Assembly: GCA_017650325.1 (NCBI GenBank)
Contig: JAGCFC010000034.1
Coordinates: 1 to 35,322 of the forward strand
Origin: Salinivirgaceae bacterium
GTDB taxonomy: Bacteria > Bacteroidota > Bacteroidia > Bacteroidales > SZUA-534
Length of the DNA stretch: 35,322 nucleotides
Direction of reading: 5' to 3'
Position 1 is the first letter of the stretch. Each line of letters begins with the position of its first letter. Below are positions 14,791 to 22,747 of the stretch, one piece after another. Made by a program: the position numbers and the translations under genes. The notes under the pieces were generated by a model that ran no database searches, had not been told where the DNA came from, and saw only the letters and a list, made by a program, of their open reading frames with translations.

Positions 14791-16227
14791 TTACTTGAAG
14801 AACTCGTCCTTGAAATTGACAAGGTAAAGCCTAACTGTTGGGCGAGTAAATGCAGTATAAAGCCATCGCAGGAACTCGGTGTTGAGCATGTCGTCGGTGA
14901 GCCACCCCTGATCGATGAAAACAGCCTGCCATTGTCCACCCTGAGCCTTGTGACAGGTTATGGCGTAGCTGAACTTAACCTGAAGAGCGTTGAAATATGG
15001 GTTCTCTTTGACTTTTTTCACCCGATCGCGCTTGTTGCCAATATCGGCATAGTCGGCAATTACGGCATCAAACAGTCGCTGATTATCATCCCATGTGAGC
15101 GATGGTGATTCCGAAGTAAGTGTGTCAAGCAATATTTTGGTTTGAATCTCGATATCGGGGTAGTCTGTAAACCGCAAATCAACGTCAGCAAACCGGAAAC
15201 CATAAAGTTCCTGATATTTGCCTATGCGTGTTATTTCGGCAATATCGCCGTTGGCAATAAACGGTGTTGTCTCTTTCTCTGTGTCGTTGAGCCAGAAATA
15301 ATTGTTTTTGACCACCATCAGCAAGTCGCCTTTAGCAATCTCCTCATCGCGCCACAGAATGGTACGGCGTATGCCCTCGTTATATTTGTTGGCACGCTTG
15401 TTCGAGCGGCAAAGCACCATTGTGTTCTCAACGCCAAACTCATCGTAGCAATTCTCAATCTCCTCAATCAGCTCTCCACCTGTGATTCGACGCACATCGG
15501 CAAAACCGGCGGTTGTGAGGTGAGGATAGCCCTGCAGATTGTCAGCAAGCGACTGACGTAGGAGCGTGGCGTTTTGCAGAATGCCCGATTCGCGCGTCTG
15601 CCGCACCACCTGCTTCATTTCAAACTCCGTCACGCCAAAGCCCATTTCCCCAATCACTTTAGCATCGAGTGCAGGGCTGACTGTCAGGCCTACAGGAGGC
15701 AACTGAGCCGTGTCGCCAACAAGAATAAGTTTGCACATCTCACCGCGATAGACATACTCAAATAGGTCGTCAAGCAGACGACCGCTGCCGAAAATGGAGT
15801 TTTCCGACGAGTTGTTCGCTATCATCGACGCCTCGTCAACAATAAATATTGTGCGCTGGTGCTTGTTATTGTCGAGAGCGAACTCGCCGAAACCAGTTGT
15901 CGACGATTTTTGCCGGTATATTTTTTTGTGAATGGTATATGCGGCGTGTCCTGAATAGTTCGACAGCACTTTGGCGGCACGACCAGTGGGGGCAAGCAGC
16001 ACCGATTTCAGCCCGATTTTTGGCAAGACCTTTACTAATGCCGCCAGAACCGATGTTTTTCCTGTTCCAGCATAACCTTTGACAATAAGCGCATCATCAC
16101 GGTGCTCGGGTGAGAAGTAGTTGGTGATAAACTTTGTAATGCGGGCTATCAACTCCTGCTGGTCGAGTGTCGGCATATAGCCCAACGTCTCTGTTAACCG
16201 CTGCGAAACACTTTGATTCATGCCCAC
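14791..16227 (-). CDS. RecD-like superfamily 1 DNA helicase
   Basis: 478 residues, far shorter than RecD2 proteins (about 700), so it is a core helicase without the long N-terminal region. Motifs: Walker A GYAGTGKTS (51-59, Lys57), motif Ia LLAPTGRAAKVL (78-88), Walker B IVDEASMI (129-136), motif III GDTAQLPPVG (171-180), motif IV QVVRQT, and C-terminal motifs V and VI ITCHKAQGGQW and YTAFTRPTVRLYLV. These are typical of SF1B 5'-to-3' helicases of the AAA_30 / UvrD_C_2 arrangement. It likely unwinds DNA in repair or replication restart. It is a single gene, with ATG at 16227 or, two codons later, 16221. A conserved chromosomal gene in this group as far as I know; no symbol assigned. Confidence 0.9.
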   Translation of the reverse strand: MGMNQSVSQRLTETLGYMPTLDQQELIARITKFITNYFSPEHRDDALIVKGYAGTGKTSVLAALVKVLPKIGLKSVLLAPTGRAAKVLSNYSGHAAYTIHKKIYRQKSSTTGFGEFALDNNKHQRTIFIVDEASMIANNSSENSIFGSGRLLDDLFEYVYRGEMCKLILVGDTAQLPPVGLTVSPALDAKVIGEMGFGVTEFEMKQVVRQTRESGILQNATLLRQSLADNLQGYPHLTTAGFADVRRITGGELIEEIENCYDEFGVENTMVLCRSNKRANKYNEGIRRTILWRDEEIAKGDLLMVVKNNYFWLNDTEKETTPFIANGDIAEITRIGKYQELYGFRFADVDLRFTDYPDIEIQTKILLDTLTSESPSLTWDDNQRLFDAVIADYADIGNKRDRVKKVKENPYFNALQVKFSYAITCHKAQGGQWQAVFIDQGWLTDDMLNTEFLRWLYTAFTRPTVRLYLVNFKDEFFK

Positions 16228-16561
16228 GAACTAATGAAAAACAAACGGATTTGCCAAATAAAAAAAATGGCATTAAAACTCTATATGCAAACCATCAGGC
16301 ATAAGGTGTTAAATGGCCAATAATGGCAAATTGCGCAAAAGACGCCGTTAATTATAAAATGACAATCGGCTGATTACAAGTTCGTTATATGATAATTGAT
16401 ATTTTTCTGTTGAAAAAAAGGCCCAATCGGCTAATTATTGCAACAAACCTTTATATTTGCACTCGTTTGCAGGACACACATTGCTGTCGGGGCTTGCGTC
16501 TAATGGTTTTGCGGTTTTGCTTTAAACAGTTAATAATTAAAAATTAAACATTTATATTGTA
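16228..16561. other. Divergent intergenic region with a plus-strand promoter
   Basis: A 334-base A+T-rich gap between the helicase gene (minus) and the gene at 16562 (plus). It holds the -7 element at 16452-16459 and a roughly 95-base leader after it. No small frame or conserved hairpin was seen in the rest. Confidence 0.6.
16452..16459 (+). promoter_or_regulatory. -7 promoter element for the 16562-18578 unit
   Basis: TATATTTG fits TAnnTTTG. The predicted leader to 16562 is about 95 bases, longer than for other genes in this window, and might carry a regulatory structure; none is obvious by eye. Confidence 0.6.
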
Positions 16562-17176
16562 ATGAAAGCACTTATTCATGTATTGTTAGCAGCGTTGATT
16601 ATTTTTCTGGCATACGCCACAATTCAGAGCATTGCCAATCCCATCGCTTTTCAGAAAGAACAGCAGAAACGCTATGCTGAAACAGTTCAAAAGTTGAAAG
16701 ACATCAGAACTGCACAGGGTGCCTATAAAGAGGTAAACGGCGACTATACCGCTAGTTTCGACACTCTGATTAACTTTGTTAAAACAGGTCAGTTCTCGAT
16801 TATCCGTAAGATTGGTGAAATTCCTGAAGATTTGTTGGGCCAGATATCAGAACAAGAGGCTATCAAGAAAGGCATGATCATTCGTGACACCACTAAGGTT
16901 TCGGTTTTGGACTCTCTCTTCCCTGCAAATTACAAAATCGACTCACTGCGTTTCATCCCTTATTCGGGTGGTCGTGAGTTCACAATGAAGAAAGGCGTGA
17001 TCGAAACTGCATCGAAATTGAAAGTGAAAGTGTTTGAGGCTTCGGCTCCGTCGAAATACATTTTGAAAGGTTTGGACGAGCAGGAGATCATCAATCTCAA
17101 CGACGGTCTTGATTATAAAGGTCTGAAGGTTGGCTCAATAACCGAAGTAAATAACGGCGCGGGCAACTGGGAATAA
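16562..17176 (+). CDS. Membrane-anchored protein of unknown function, 204 residues
   Basis: One N-terminal membrane segment (about residues 5-23) is followed by a soluble part rich in Lys and Glu. The segment after the anchor, RYAETVQKLKDIRTAQGAYKEVNG (about 38-61), looks like the N-terminal helix of pilin-like or pseudopilin folds, in which a short hydrophobic helix leads to a heptad-rich stretch. The C-terminal half contains IPYSGGREFTMKKG. I do not know the family, though I believe it is conserved in Bacteroidota directly upstream of DUF3822 and rsmD. It probably sits in the inner membrane facing the periplasm. It begins the operon: the next gene follows after 11 bases. Confidence 0.8.
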   Translation: MKALIHVLLAALIIFLAYATIQSIANPIAFQKEQQKRYAETVQKLKDIRTAQGAYKEVNGDYTASFDTLINFVKTGQFSIIRKIGEIPEDLLGQISEQEAIKKGMIIRDTTKVSVLDSLFPANYKIDSLRFIPYSGGREFTMKKGVIETASKLKVKVFEASAPSKYILKGLDEQEIINLNDGLDYKGLKVGSITEVNNGAGNWE

Positions 17177-17187
17177 AAAGTATAGAT

Positions 17188-18045
17188 TTGTTGCAGAAGT
17201 TTTATTTCATAGACAAATCGTTCGACTACGTCAACGTCGACAAATACCATTTATCCCTTCAGGTCTTCCTGAAGGGATTTTCGTTTTCCGTGCTCGACCG
17301 CGACAGGAACAAGTATGTCGCTATTGCTCATTATCAGTTCAATAGGGTGACATCGTTCCGTACTCTCACAAAGCAGATTGAAACCATAATAGCCAACGAG
17401 CCATTGCTTCAGTGCGGTTTCAGCCATGTCAAACTGCTATTCGCCACCACAAACTACACATTTGTGCCTGCAGCCTTTTACTCCGAAAACGAGAAGGAGA
17501 TGTGGTTCAAATTCAATCAGGATTTGCAACATGGCAACGAACTGATGTCAAATTACATATTCGGAAACTCATCGTATGTGCTTTTCAGCATACCGACAAC
17601 TTTGGCCAATCTGTTCAGGACACAGTATCCGGCAGTGAGGTTTTACCATCAGTCGGTCCCTTTGATTGAGGAACTGACACTTAAAAGCAAACTCGAAAGC
17701 GGAGAGAAGCGCGTACTTGTGAATGTTCAGCCGGCGTTTTTCGATTTTGTCATAATCGAAAATGGCGAAATAACACTTTACAACACCTTTAGTTACAAGT
17801 CGCCAGACGATTTCCGGTATTTTTTCCTGAATGCCATCGACAGTATGCGACTTTCGCCGACTAGCACACATGTGGCCATTTGCGGCATTGTACCGGCCGA
17901 CAGTGCCATTATGGAATCGATGAAGGAGTATATCCGCAACATTGACTATTTCAGCCGCCCTGGTCATTTCGACTATGCATACGGCTTCAACGACATTCCG
18001 TCGCATTATTTTACAAACATGATAAACCTATACCAATGCGGATAA
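17188..18045 (+). CDS. DUF3822-family protein
   Basis: 285 residues with the start at TTG 17188, because there is no ATG or GTG in frame before the conserved beginning KFYFIDKSFDY. The N-terminal and C-terminal halves look like the two lobes of an actin-like ATPase fold, which is what I remember for DUF3822; no catalytic role has been assigned. Its last ten bases overlap the start of rsmD, so the two are translationally coupled. Constant association with rsmD suggests a role in ribosome or translation maintenance, which is inference. Confidence 0.85.
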   Translation: MLQKFYFIDKSFDYVNVDKYHLSLQVFLKGFSFSVLDRDRNKYVAIAHYQFNRVTSFRTLTKQIETIIANEPLLQCGFSHVKLLFATTNYTFVPAAFYSENEKEMWFKFNQDLQHGNELMSNYIFGNSSYVLFSIPTTLANLFRTQYPAVRFYHQSVPLIEELTLKSKLESGEKRVLVNVQPAFFDFVIIENGEITLYNTFSYKSPDDFRYFFLNAIDSMRLSPTSTHVAICGIVPADSAIMESMKEYIRNIDYFSRPGHFDYAYGFNDIPSHYFTNMINLYQCG

Positions 18046-18578
18046 TCAGCGGACAATACCGTCACAGGGTGATTATGCCGCCATCGAACTTCAAGGCGCG
18101 CCCCACAACCGATTTGGCCAAAGAGAGTCTTTTCAATATTCTTGAGAATTCGATTGATATTGAGTCGGTTAAGGTCCTAGACCTGTTTGGCGGCACGGGT
18201 GGAATATCGTACGAGTTCGCATCGCGCGGCTGCACCGATATCACTTGTATCGAACTGAATTACAATCATTACAGTTTTATAAAAAAGACGGCGGCCGAAC
18301 TGAAAATGGAAGGTTTGAAGGTTATTCGTGCCGACGCGCTGAAATACATTGCCAACTGCGGCTGCAAGTTCGACCTTATTTTCGCCGATCCGCCGTACGA
18401 TTTACCGCAACTGCCTGAGATTCCTAAAATGGTAATCGACAAACAATTAATGGCTGACGGAGGGCTTTTTATCATGGAACATTCCGAAAAAAACAAGTTC
18501 GACCAGATGCCGCAATTCTTCATGCACAAGCACTATGGTGCGGTGAATTTCAGTTTTTTCAAGAACGGCGACAATTGA
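18036..18578 (+). CDS. rsmD: 16S rRNA (guanine-966-N2)-methyltransferase RsmD
   Basis: 180 residues, typical for RsmD. MRIISGQYRHRVI is the family start, followed by RPTTDLAKESLFNIL (22-36). The SAM site is LDLFGGTGGIS (48-58) and the catalytic motif DPPY is at 118-121. The enzyme methylates N2 of G966 in 16S rRNA of the assembled 30S subunit. It overlaps the upstream DUF3822 gene by ten bases in another frame and is followed after 61 bases by the FKBP gene. Confidence 0.94.
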   Translation: MRIISGQYRHRVIMPPSNFKARPTTDLAKESLFNILENSIDIESVKVLDLFGGTGGISYEFASRGCTDITCIELNYNHYSFIKKTAAELKMEGLKVIRADALKYIANCGCKFDLIFADPPYDLPQLPEIPKMVIDKQLMADGGLFIMEHSEKNKFDQMPQFFMHKHYGAVNFSFFKNGDN

Positions 18579-18639
18579 TTGTTGCTGTTGTTTTTCGGAA
18601 AAAATCGTTTCTTTGCCAACGAATTAAAAACAGAATATA

Positions 18640-19191
18640 ATGAAAATAGAAAACGGAAAAATGGTGTCGGTTACTTACGAGTTGAAGTACGACGACGCTG
18701 ATGCGAAACTTATTGAGGTGTGCGACAAAAGCCGACCGCTGACATTTCTGTTCGGGGCGGGAATGATGCTGCCTCACTTCGAGAAAAATCTCGACGGCCT
18801 TGAGAACGGCTCGCTGTTCGATTTTGTACTGACTGCCGATCAGGCTTATGGCCAGGTGACCGAAGATGCCATTGTTGATGTGCCAATCAACGTGTTCAAA
18901 GACGAGAAAGGCAAAGTTAACAAAGAACTTATAACCGTTGGTAACACAATCCCGATGATGGATGCCCACGGAAACCGTCTGCACGGTGTGGTTTTATCAT
19001 CGACTGATGAAGCCGTGAAAATGGATTTCAACCATCCGCTCGCCGGTGCCGACCTTCATTTCAAAGGTAAGGTGATTGAGGTTCGCAACCCCACAATGGA
19101 GGAGTTAGAGCGCAACTGCGGCGGTGGCTGTGGTGGCGGTTGTAACTGCTCCGACAAAGGCAAAGAAGGCGGCTGCAGCGGTTGCTGCTAA
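18640..19191 (+). CDS. SlyD-like FKBP peptidyl-prolyl isomerase with cysteine-rich tail
   Basis: 183 residues. The FKBP domain has the insert-in-flap found in SlyD: LTFLFGAGMMLPHFEKNLDGLENG, then ADQAYGQVTEDAIVDVP, the IF (chaperone) insert from about 85 to 140, and DLHFKGKVIEVRN closing the FKBP fold. The tail after residue 159 has seven cysteines (160, 164, 168, 170, 179, 182, 183) between glycines, where E. coli SlyD has a His/Cys-rich tail. It should bind soft metal ions such as nickel, copper or zinc and act as folding helper and metallochaperone in the cytosol. It is followed by a hairpin terminator. No hydrogenase or urease genes are visible nearby. Confidence 0.93.
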   Translation: MKIENGKMVSVTYELKYDDADAKLIEVCDKSRPLTFLFGAGMMLPHFEKNLDGLENGSLFDFVLTADQAYGQVTEDAIVDVPINVFKDEKGKVNKELITVGNTIPMMDAHGNRLHGVVLSSTDEAVKMDFNHPLAGADLHFKGKVIEVRNPTMEELERNCGGGCGGGCNCSDKGKEGGCSGCC

Positions 19192-19214
19192 CAATCCACA
19201 AATTGTTATATACC

Positions 19215-19253
19215 AAAGGCTTTACATCCAGAAGTGGGAGTGAAGCCTTTTTT
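19215..19253 (+). terminator. Intrinsic terminator after the SlyD-like gene
   Basis: AAAGGCTT (19215-19222) pairs with AAGCCTTT (19243-19250), with further pairing inside and a T run after it. It ends the operon that starts at 16562. Confidence 0.8.
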
Positions 19254-19288
19254 GTGTCCAACCCGTTGATAAAAAAAACAGAACGGCG

Positions 19289-19318
19289 ATTGACCAAACG
19301 AATCAACTATTAAATTTG
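19289..19318 (+). promoter_or_regulatory. Promoter for the small gene at 19387 and probably the transporter
   Basis: ATTG (19289-19292) and TAAATTTG (19311-19318) are 18 bases apart, close to the -33/-7 arrangement of Bacteroidota promoters. Confidence 0.6.
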
Positions 19319-19386
19319 TATGCATCGGTTGTTTGCAGGCACTTGATTTAACGCTGTCTCAACCAACATAAAACGACAACAACATT

Positions 19387-19557
19387 ATGGCTGACAATTA
19401 TTTAGAGCGGCATTACGAGGAGTACGAAGCCAAAAAGGCCGCGTGGGAGAAGGCGAAAAAACTGGGTAAATACAAAGTCAAACGTACTGTCAAAACACAA
19501 CAAGTACCAACAACAAATACTGGCAATGCAACGGATGGTACGTGCTCAAATAGTTAA
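19387..19557 (+). CDS. Small charged protein, 56 residues
   Basis: ATG at 19387, stop at 19557, 37 bases before the transporter start. The first half is a strongly charged amphipathic helix (YLERHYEEYEAKKAAWEKAKKLG), the second is a basic stretch followed by a flexible Thr/Asn tail. Short proteins with such an N-terminus occur in Bacteroidales and are sometimes wrongly labelled dehydrogenase; no function is known to me. The promoter upstream and the close transporter gene support a real gene. Too short for many gene finders. Confidence 0.7.
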   Translation: MADNYLERHYEEYEAKKAAWEKAKKLGKYKVKRTVKTQQVPTTNTGNATDGTCSNS

Positions 19558-19594
19558 ATTATCACTTTAAGTAAACACATTAATATATCGTTAA

Positions 19595-20872
19595 ATGAAT
19601 AACTTATCACTAAAAATACGGCTCATCGCAATGAATTTCCTCATTTATGCGGTGTGGGGCACGTATCTGAGTTCGCTGGGTATCTATCTGGGCAACATTG
19701 GAATGGGCACATACATTGGCGCCTTTTTTGCCCTACAGGGCATTGTATCGCTCTTTATGCCGGCGCTGATGGGCATTGTGGCTGACAAGTGGATTCCGGC
19801 TCAGAAACTGCTCGGCATCTGTCAGGGTCTTGCCGGTATTTTTATGGGAATGGCGGGTTTTATGGGTATGACCTACGGCCCTGATGTCACTTTTGCGCAA
19901 CTTTTCCCGTTCTATGCCGTGAGCGTGGCGTTTTTCATGCCAACCGTAGCGTTGGGCATATCGGTGTCGTACAACGCTTTAGAGCGTAACGGATTGGACA
20001 CAATGAGCACTTATCCGCCAATTCGCGTTTTTGGCACCATCGGGTTCATTGTTTCAATGTGGATTGTCGATTTGACTGATTTCAAATCCGATTACCGTCA
20101 ATTGTTGGTGTCGGCAGCGTGGAGCCTTGTGCTGGCCGCATATGCATTTACCCTTCCGGCTTGCCCAACAAGCAGCGGCAAACGCTCGACATCGATAGTG
20201 GAAGCGTTGGGGCTTCGGGCGTTCACTCTCTTTGGCAACCGCCAAATGCGTCAGTTCTTCATCTTCTCGTTCCTGTTGGGAATGTGCTTGCAGGTGACGT
20301 TCGGTTTTTCGGGCACATTTATGAGCGACTTCGGGCGCACGCCAGAGTTTGCGGACGCCTTCGCAGTCCGTCACAATGTGCTGTTAAGTTCGCTTTCGCA
20401 GATATCGGAAACATTATGCATACTACTTATCCCATTCTTTTTGAAACGGTTAGGCATAAAAAAAGTTATGCTTATAGCGATGTTTGCCTGGATGTGCCGT
20501 TTCGGATTCTTCGGATTGGGCAATCCTGAAGGCGGAGTATGGCTTTTTGTCCTTTCGATGATTGTTTACGGCGTGGCGTTCGACTTTTTCAACATCAGCG
20601 GCTCGCTTTTCGTGGACCAAAACACTACCGACGACATCCGCTCGAGTGCGCAAGGAGTGTTTATGATGATGACCAATGGACTTGGCGCAACTGTCGGCTC
20701 GTTGGTGGCGCAACAAGTCGTAAATCACTTTGTTTACACACCATTAGCCGCTGATCCGTCATTCGATATGATGCATGGTTGGTCGATAGCCTGGTACGTT
20801 TTTGCCGGATTTGCACTGGTGGTGGCAATATCATTCGCTATCATCTTTAAATACAAGCACGTAAGGAGTTAG
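19595..20872 (+). CDS. MFS nucleoside:H+ symporter (NHS family, NupG-like)
   Basis: 425 residues with about twelve membrane segments. The beginning KIRLIAMNFLIYAVWGTYLSSLG, the loop SYNALERNGLDTMSTYPPIRVFGTIGF (about 129-155), and the seventh-helix region FIFSFLLGMCLQVTFGFSG are typical of the nucleoside:H+ symporter family, represented by NupG and XapB of E. coli. It likely brings nucleosides in with protons. It probably shares the promoter at 19289-19318 with the small gene before it. After the stop there is a repeat-rich gap of 175 bases. Which nucleosides are carried cannot be told. Confidence 0.92.
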   Translation: MNNLSLKIRLIAMNFLIYAVWGTYLSSLGIYLGNIGMGTYIGAFFALQGIVSLFMPALMGIVADKWIPAQKLLGICQGLAGIFMGMAGFMGMTYGPDVTFAQLFPFYAVSVAFFMPTVALGISVSYNALERNGLDTMSTYPPIRVFGTIGFIVSMWIVDLTDFKSDYRQLLVSAAWSLVLAAYAFTLPACPTSSGKRSTSIVEALGLRAFTLFGNRQMRQFFIFSFLLGMCLQVTFGFSGTFMSDFGRTPEFADAFAVRHNVLLSSLSQISETLCILLIPFFLKRLGIKKVMLIAMFAWMCRFGFFGLGNPEGGVWLFVLSMIVYGVAFDFFNISGSLFVDQNTTDDIRSSAQGVFMMMTNGLGATVGSLVAQQVVNHFVYTPLAADPSFDMMHGWSIAWYVFAGFALVVAISFAIIFKYKHVRS

Positions 20873-20957
20873 AAGTTGGGGATTAATAATTTTAAAAAAG
20901 TTGGTAAGGCATAAGGCAAAAGGCATAAGTGATTGTATGGTTTTGGATTAACCACAT

Positions 20958-21044
20958 TAAACTTGTTAAACCCGTTAAACTTTAAACGAAACACTAAACC
21001 TCTAAACATTCTAAACAGCGAAGCGATTAAACACTAAACATTTA
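20958..21044. repeat. Cluster of degenerate TAAAC-type short repeats
   Basis: The tetramer AAAC occurs about ten times in 80 bases, mostly inside TTAAAC or CTAAAC, at spacings of 6-12 bases, immediately upstream of the ROK kinase ATG. A second local duplication, AAGGCATAAGGCAAAAGGCATAA, lies at about 20909-20932 (first 20 bases and its echo). No hairpin or promoter was recognised here. Confidence 0.7.
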
Positions 21045-21047
21045 AAT

Positions 21048-22007
21048 ATGAATCTTTCAGTAGGAATAGATATTGGCGGCACAAACACCGCATTCGGCCT
21101 TGTGACCGACAATGGCGAGATACTTGCCCAAAGCAGCATCAAAACTTGCGGCCACGCTGATTTTCAAGCGTATGCAGACGCTGTTTCCGCTGCCATCAGG
21201 CAATTGCTTAACAAAATAGAAACGCCTTACAAGCTCATTGGCATCGGCATTGGCGCGGCCAACGGCAACTATTTCAACGGTTGCATTGAGAATGCCGCAA
21301 ACTTGCCGTGGAAGGGCGTTGTGAAGATTGTGGAAGCTTTTGAGAAACAGTTTGGCGTGCCTGTGTTTCTGACTAACGACGCCAACGCGGCAGCTCTTGG
21401 CGAGATGGTGTACGGCGGCGCAAAAGGAATGACCGATTTCATTGAGATAACGCTCGGAACCGGCCTTGGCAGCGGCATTGTGACTGGCGGCAAGATGCTT
21501 TACGGCCACGACGGCTTTGCCGGTGAGTGCGGGCACGTGATTGTTGAGCGCAACGGTCGCGATTGCGGCTGTGGGCGCAAGGGCTGCCTTGAGACCTACG
21601 TATCGGCCACGGGAGTTGTGCGCACTGCCACCGAACTTCTTGCCAAACGCAATATCGACAGTGAGTTACGTTCAATTCCAAACAACGAACTTACGGCTTT
21701 GAAAGTGTCGCAGGCGGCAGGCCGCGGTGATGCCATTGCAAAAGAAGTTTTCGAGTACACAGGAACCGTTCTGGGGCAGGCCTTGGCCGATTTTGTGGCC
21801 ATTACAAGCCCTCAAGCCATCTTCCTTTTCGGTGGACTGGCAAAGGCAGGAGAGATTCTGTTTGAGCCTGTTCGTCGCTCGATGGAAGCCAATATGCTGA
21901 ATATCTTCAAGAACAAGGTGAAGGTGCTGCCGTCGCTGTTGGGCGACGATGCTGCCATTCTAGGCGCCAGCGCTCTTGTCCTGGCTAATCTTCCTGACAA
22001 TGTCTGA
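21048..22007 (+). CDS. ROK-family sugar kinase, probable glucokinase
   Basis: 319 residues. Nucleotide motif GIDIGGTNT (6-14), sugar-binding and catalytic segment TNDANAAALGE with Asp111 as catalytic base, the second phosphate segment LGTGLGSGIV (136-145), and the ROK zinc site GHVIVERNGRDCGCGRKGC with His163, Cys173, Cys175 and Cys180. LETYVSATG follows as in glucokinases. There is no N-terminal DNA-binding domain, so this is a kinase and not a NagC-type repressor. It phosphorylates glucose or a related hexose such as N-acetylmannosamine with ATP in the cytosol. The WbqC gene overlaps its end by eight bases. Confidence 0.93.
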   Translation: MNLSVGIDIGGTNTAFGLVTDNGEILAQSSIKTCGHADFQAYADAVSAAIRQLLNKIETPYKLIGIGIGAANGNYFNGCIENAANLPWKGVVKIVEAFEKQFGVPVFLTNDANAAALGEMVYGGAKGMTDFIEITLGTGLGSGIVTGGKMLYGHDGFAGECGHVIVERNGRDCGCGRKGCLETYVSATGVVRTATELLAKRNIDSELRSIPNNELTALKVSQAAGRGDAIAKEVFEYTGTVLGQALADFVAITSPQAIFLFGGLAKAGEILFEPVRRSMEANMLNIFKNKVKVLPSLLGDDAAILGASALVLANLPDNV

Positions 22008-22641
22008 AAACGCTGACATCTGCCTTTTAAGCACCGCCTATTGGCCGCCGGTTCAATGGTTTACAAAGATTGTCAGCCATCGGCAGGTGTTGATAGAGCA
22101 ATTTGAGACCTTTCCCAAACAGAGTTTCCGCAACCGGTGCGCGCTATACGGCCCCAACTGCGTACAAACGCTGCAAGTGCCTATTCTCAAAAACGATACG
22201 CACAACGCCATGACCAAAGACATGCGTATATCGTACCAAACGCCATGGCAGAAGAACCATTTCAGCACCATTCGGTCGCTCTACAAGTCATCGCCTTATT
22301 TCGACTATTATGTAGATGATATTCTGCCGTTCTACACGCAACGTTTCGACTTTCTGCTCGACTACAATAACGCTATACTCGATGTGTGCTGTAAATGGCT
22401 CAAAACGCCCAATAATGCCGTCCTGACAACCGATTACGCGCACACGCCCGATTGTCCCGACTATCGCAATATAATCCACCCGAAGCCATCGCATCAGGCA
22501 AATGACGAACATTTTGTGCCGCAACCGTACACGCAGGTTTTCGACGAACGTTTCGGTTTCATTCCCAATCTCTCGATTATCGACCTTGTAATGAACTGCG
22601 GCCCGGAATCGAGAGATGTGTTGAAGGAAGGAGTGAAGTAG
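22000..22641 (+). CDS. WbqC-family protein
   Basis: 213 residues from ATG 22000 (MSENADICLLSTAYWPPVQWF), overlapping the ROK kinase stop in an ATGTCTGA arrangement. The ATG at 21976 lies inside the kinase and adds eight residues with no family likeness. WbqC proteins start with the segment seen here (LLSTAYWPPVQWFTKI) and share FPKQSFRNRCALYGPNCVQTLQVPI and the WQKNHFSTIRSLYKSSPYFDYY motif. They are often in surface polysaccharide loci, and a role in modifying sugars is suspected but not proved. Translational coupling to a sugar kinase fits that, which is inference. Confidence 0.9.
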   Translation: MSENADICLLSTAYWPPVQWFTKIVSHRQVLIEQFETFPKQSFRNRCALYGPNCVQTLQVPILKNDTHNAMTKDMRISYQTPWQKNHFSTIRSLYKSSPYFDYYVDDILPFYTQRFDFLLDYNNAILDVCCKWLKTPNNAVLTTDYAHTPDCPDYRNIIHPKPSHQANDEHFVPQPYTQVFDERFGFIPNLSIIDLVMNCGPESRDVLKEGVK

Positions 22642-22694
22642 GTCTTCTCATCCGGCGGTAGTTACACATTGCAAATAGACATTACAGATTATAC

Positions 22695-22728
22695 AAAAAA
22701 AGCCGCAAGTTTACCTGCGGCTTTTTTC
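22695..22728. terminator. Bidirectional terminator between WbqC and the leucine-rich protein gene
   Basis: AAAAAAGCCGCA (22696-22707) pairs with TGCGGCTTTTTT (22716-22727) around an 8-base loop. A and T runs on either side suit both convergent genes. The stem core repeats that of the hairpin at 3161-3193. Confidence 0.9.
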
Positions 22729-22747
22729 GGGTTCAATATCATTATTA

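Noticed and set aside
21048..22007. NagC-type repressor
   Set aside because: The protein has only the kinase and zinc motifs and no helix-turn-helix domain before residue 6.
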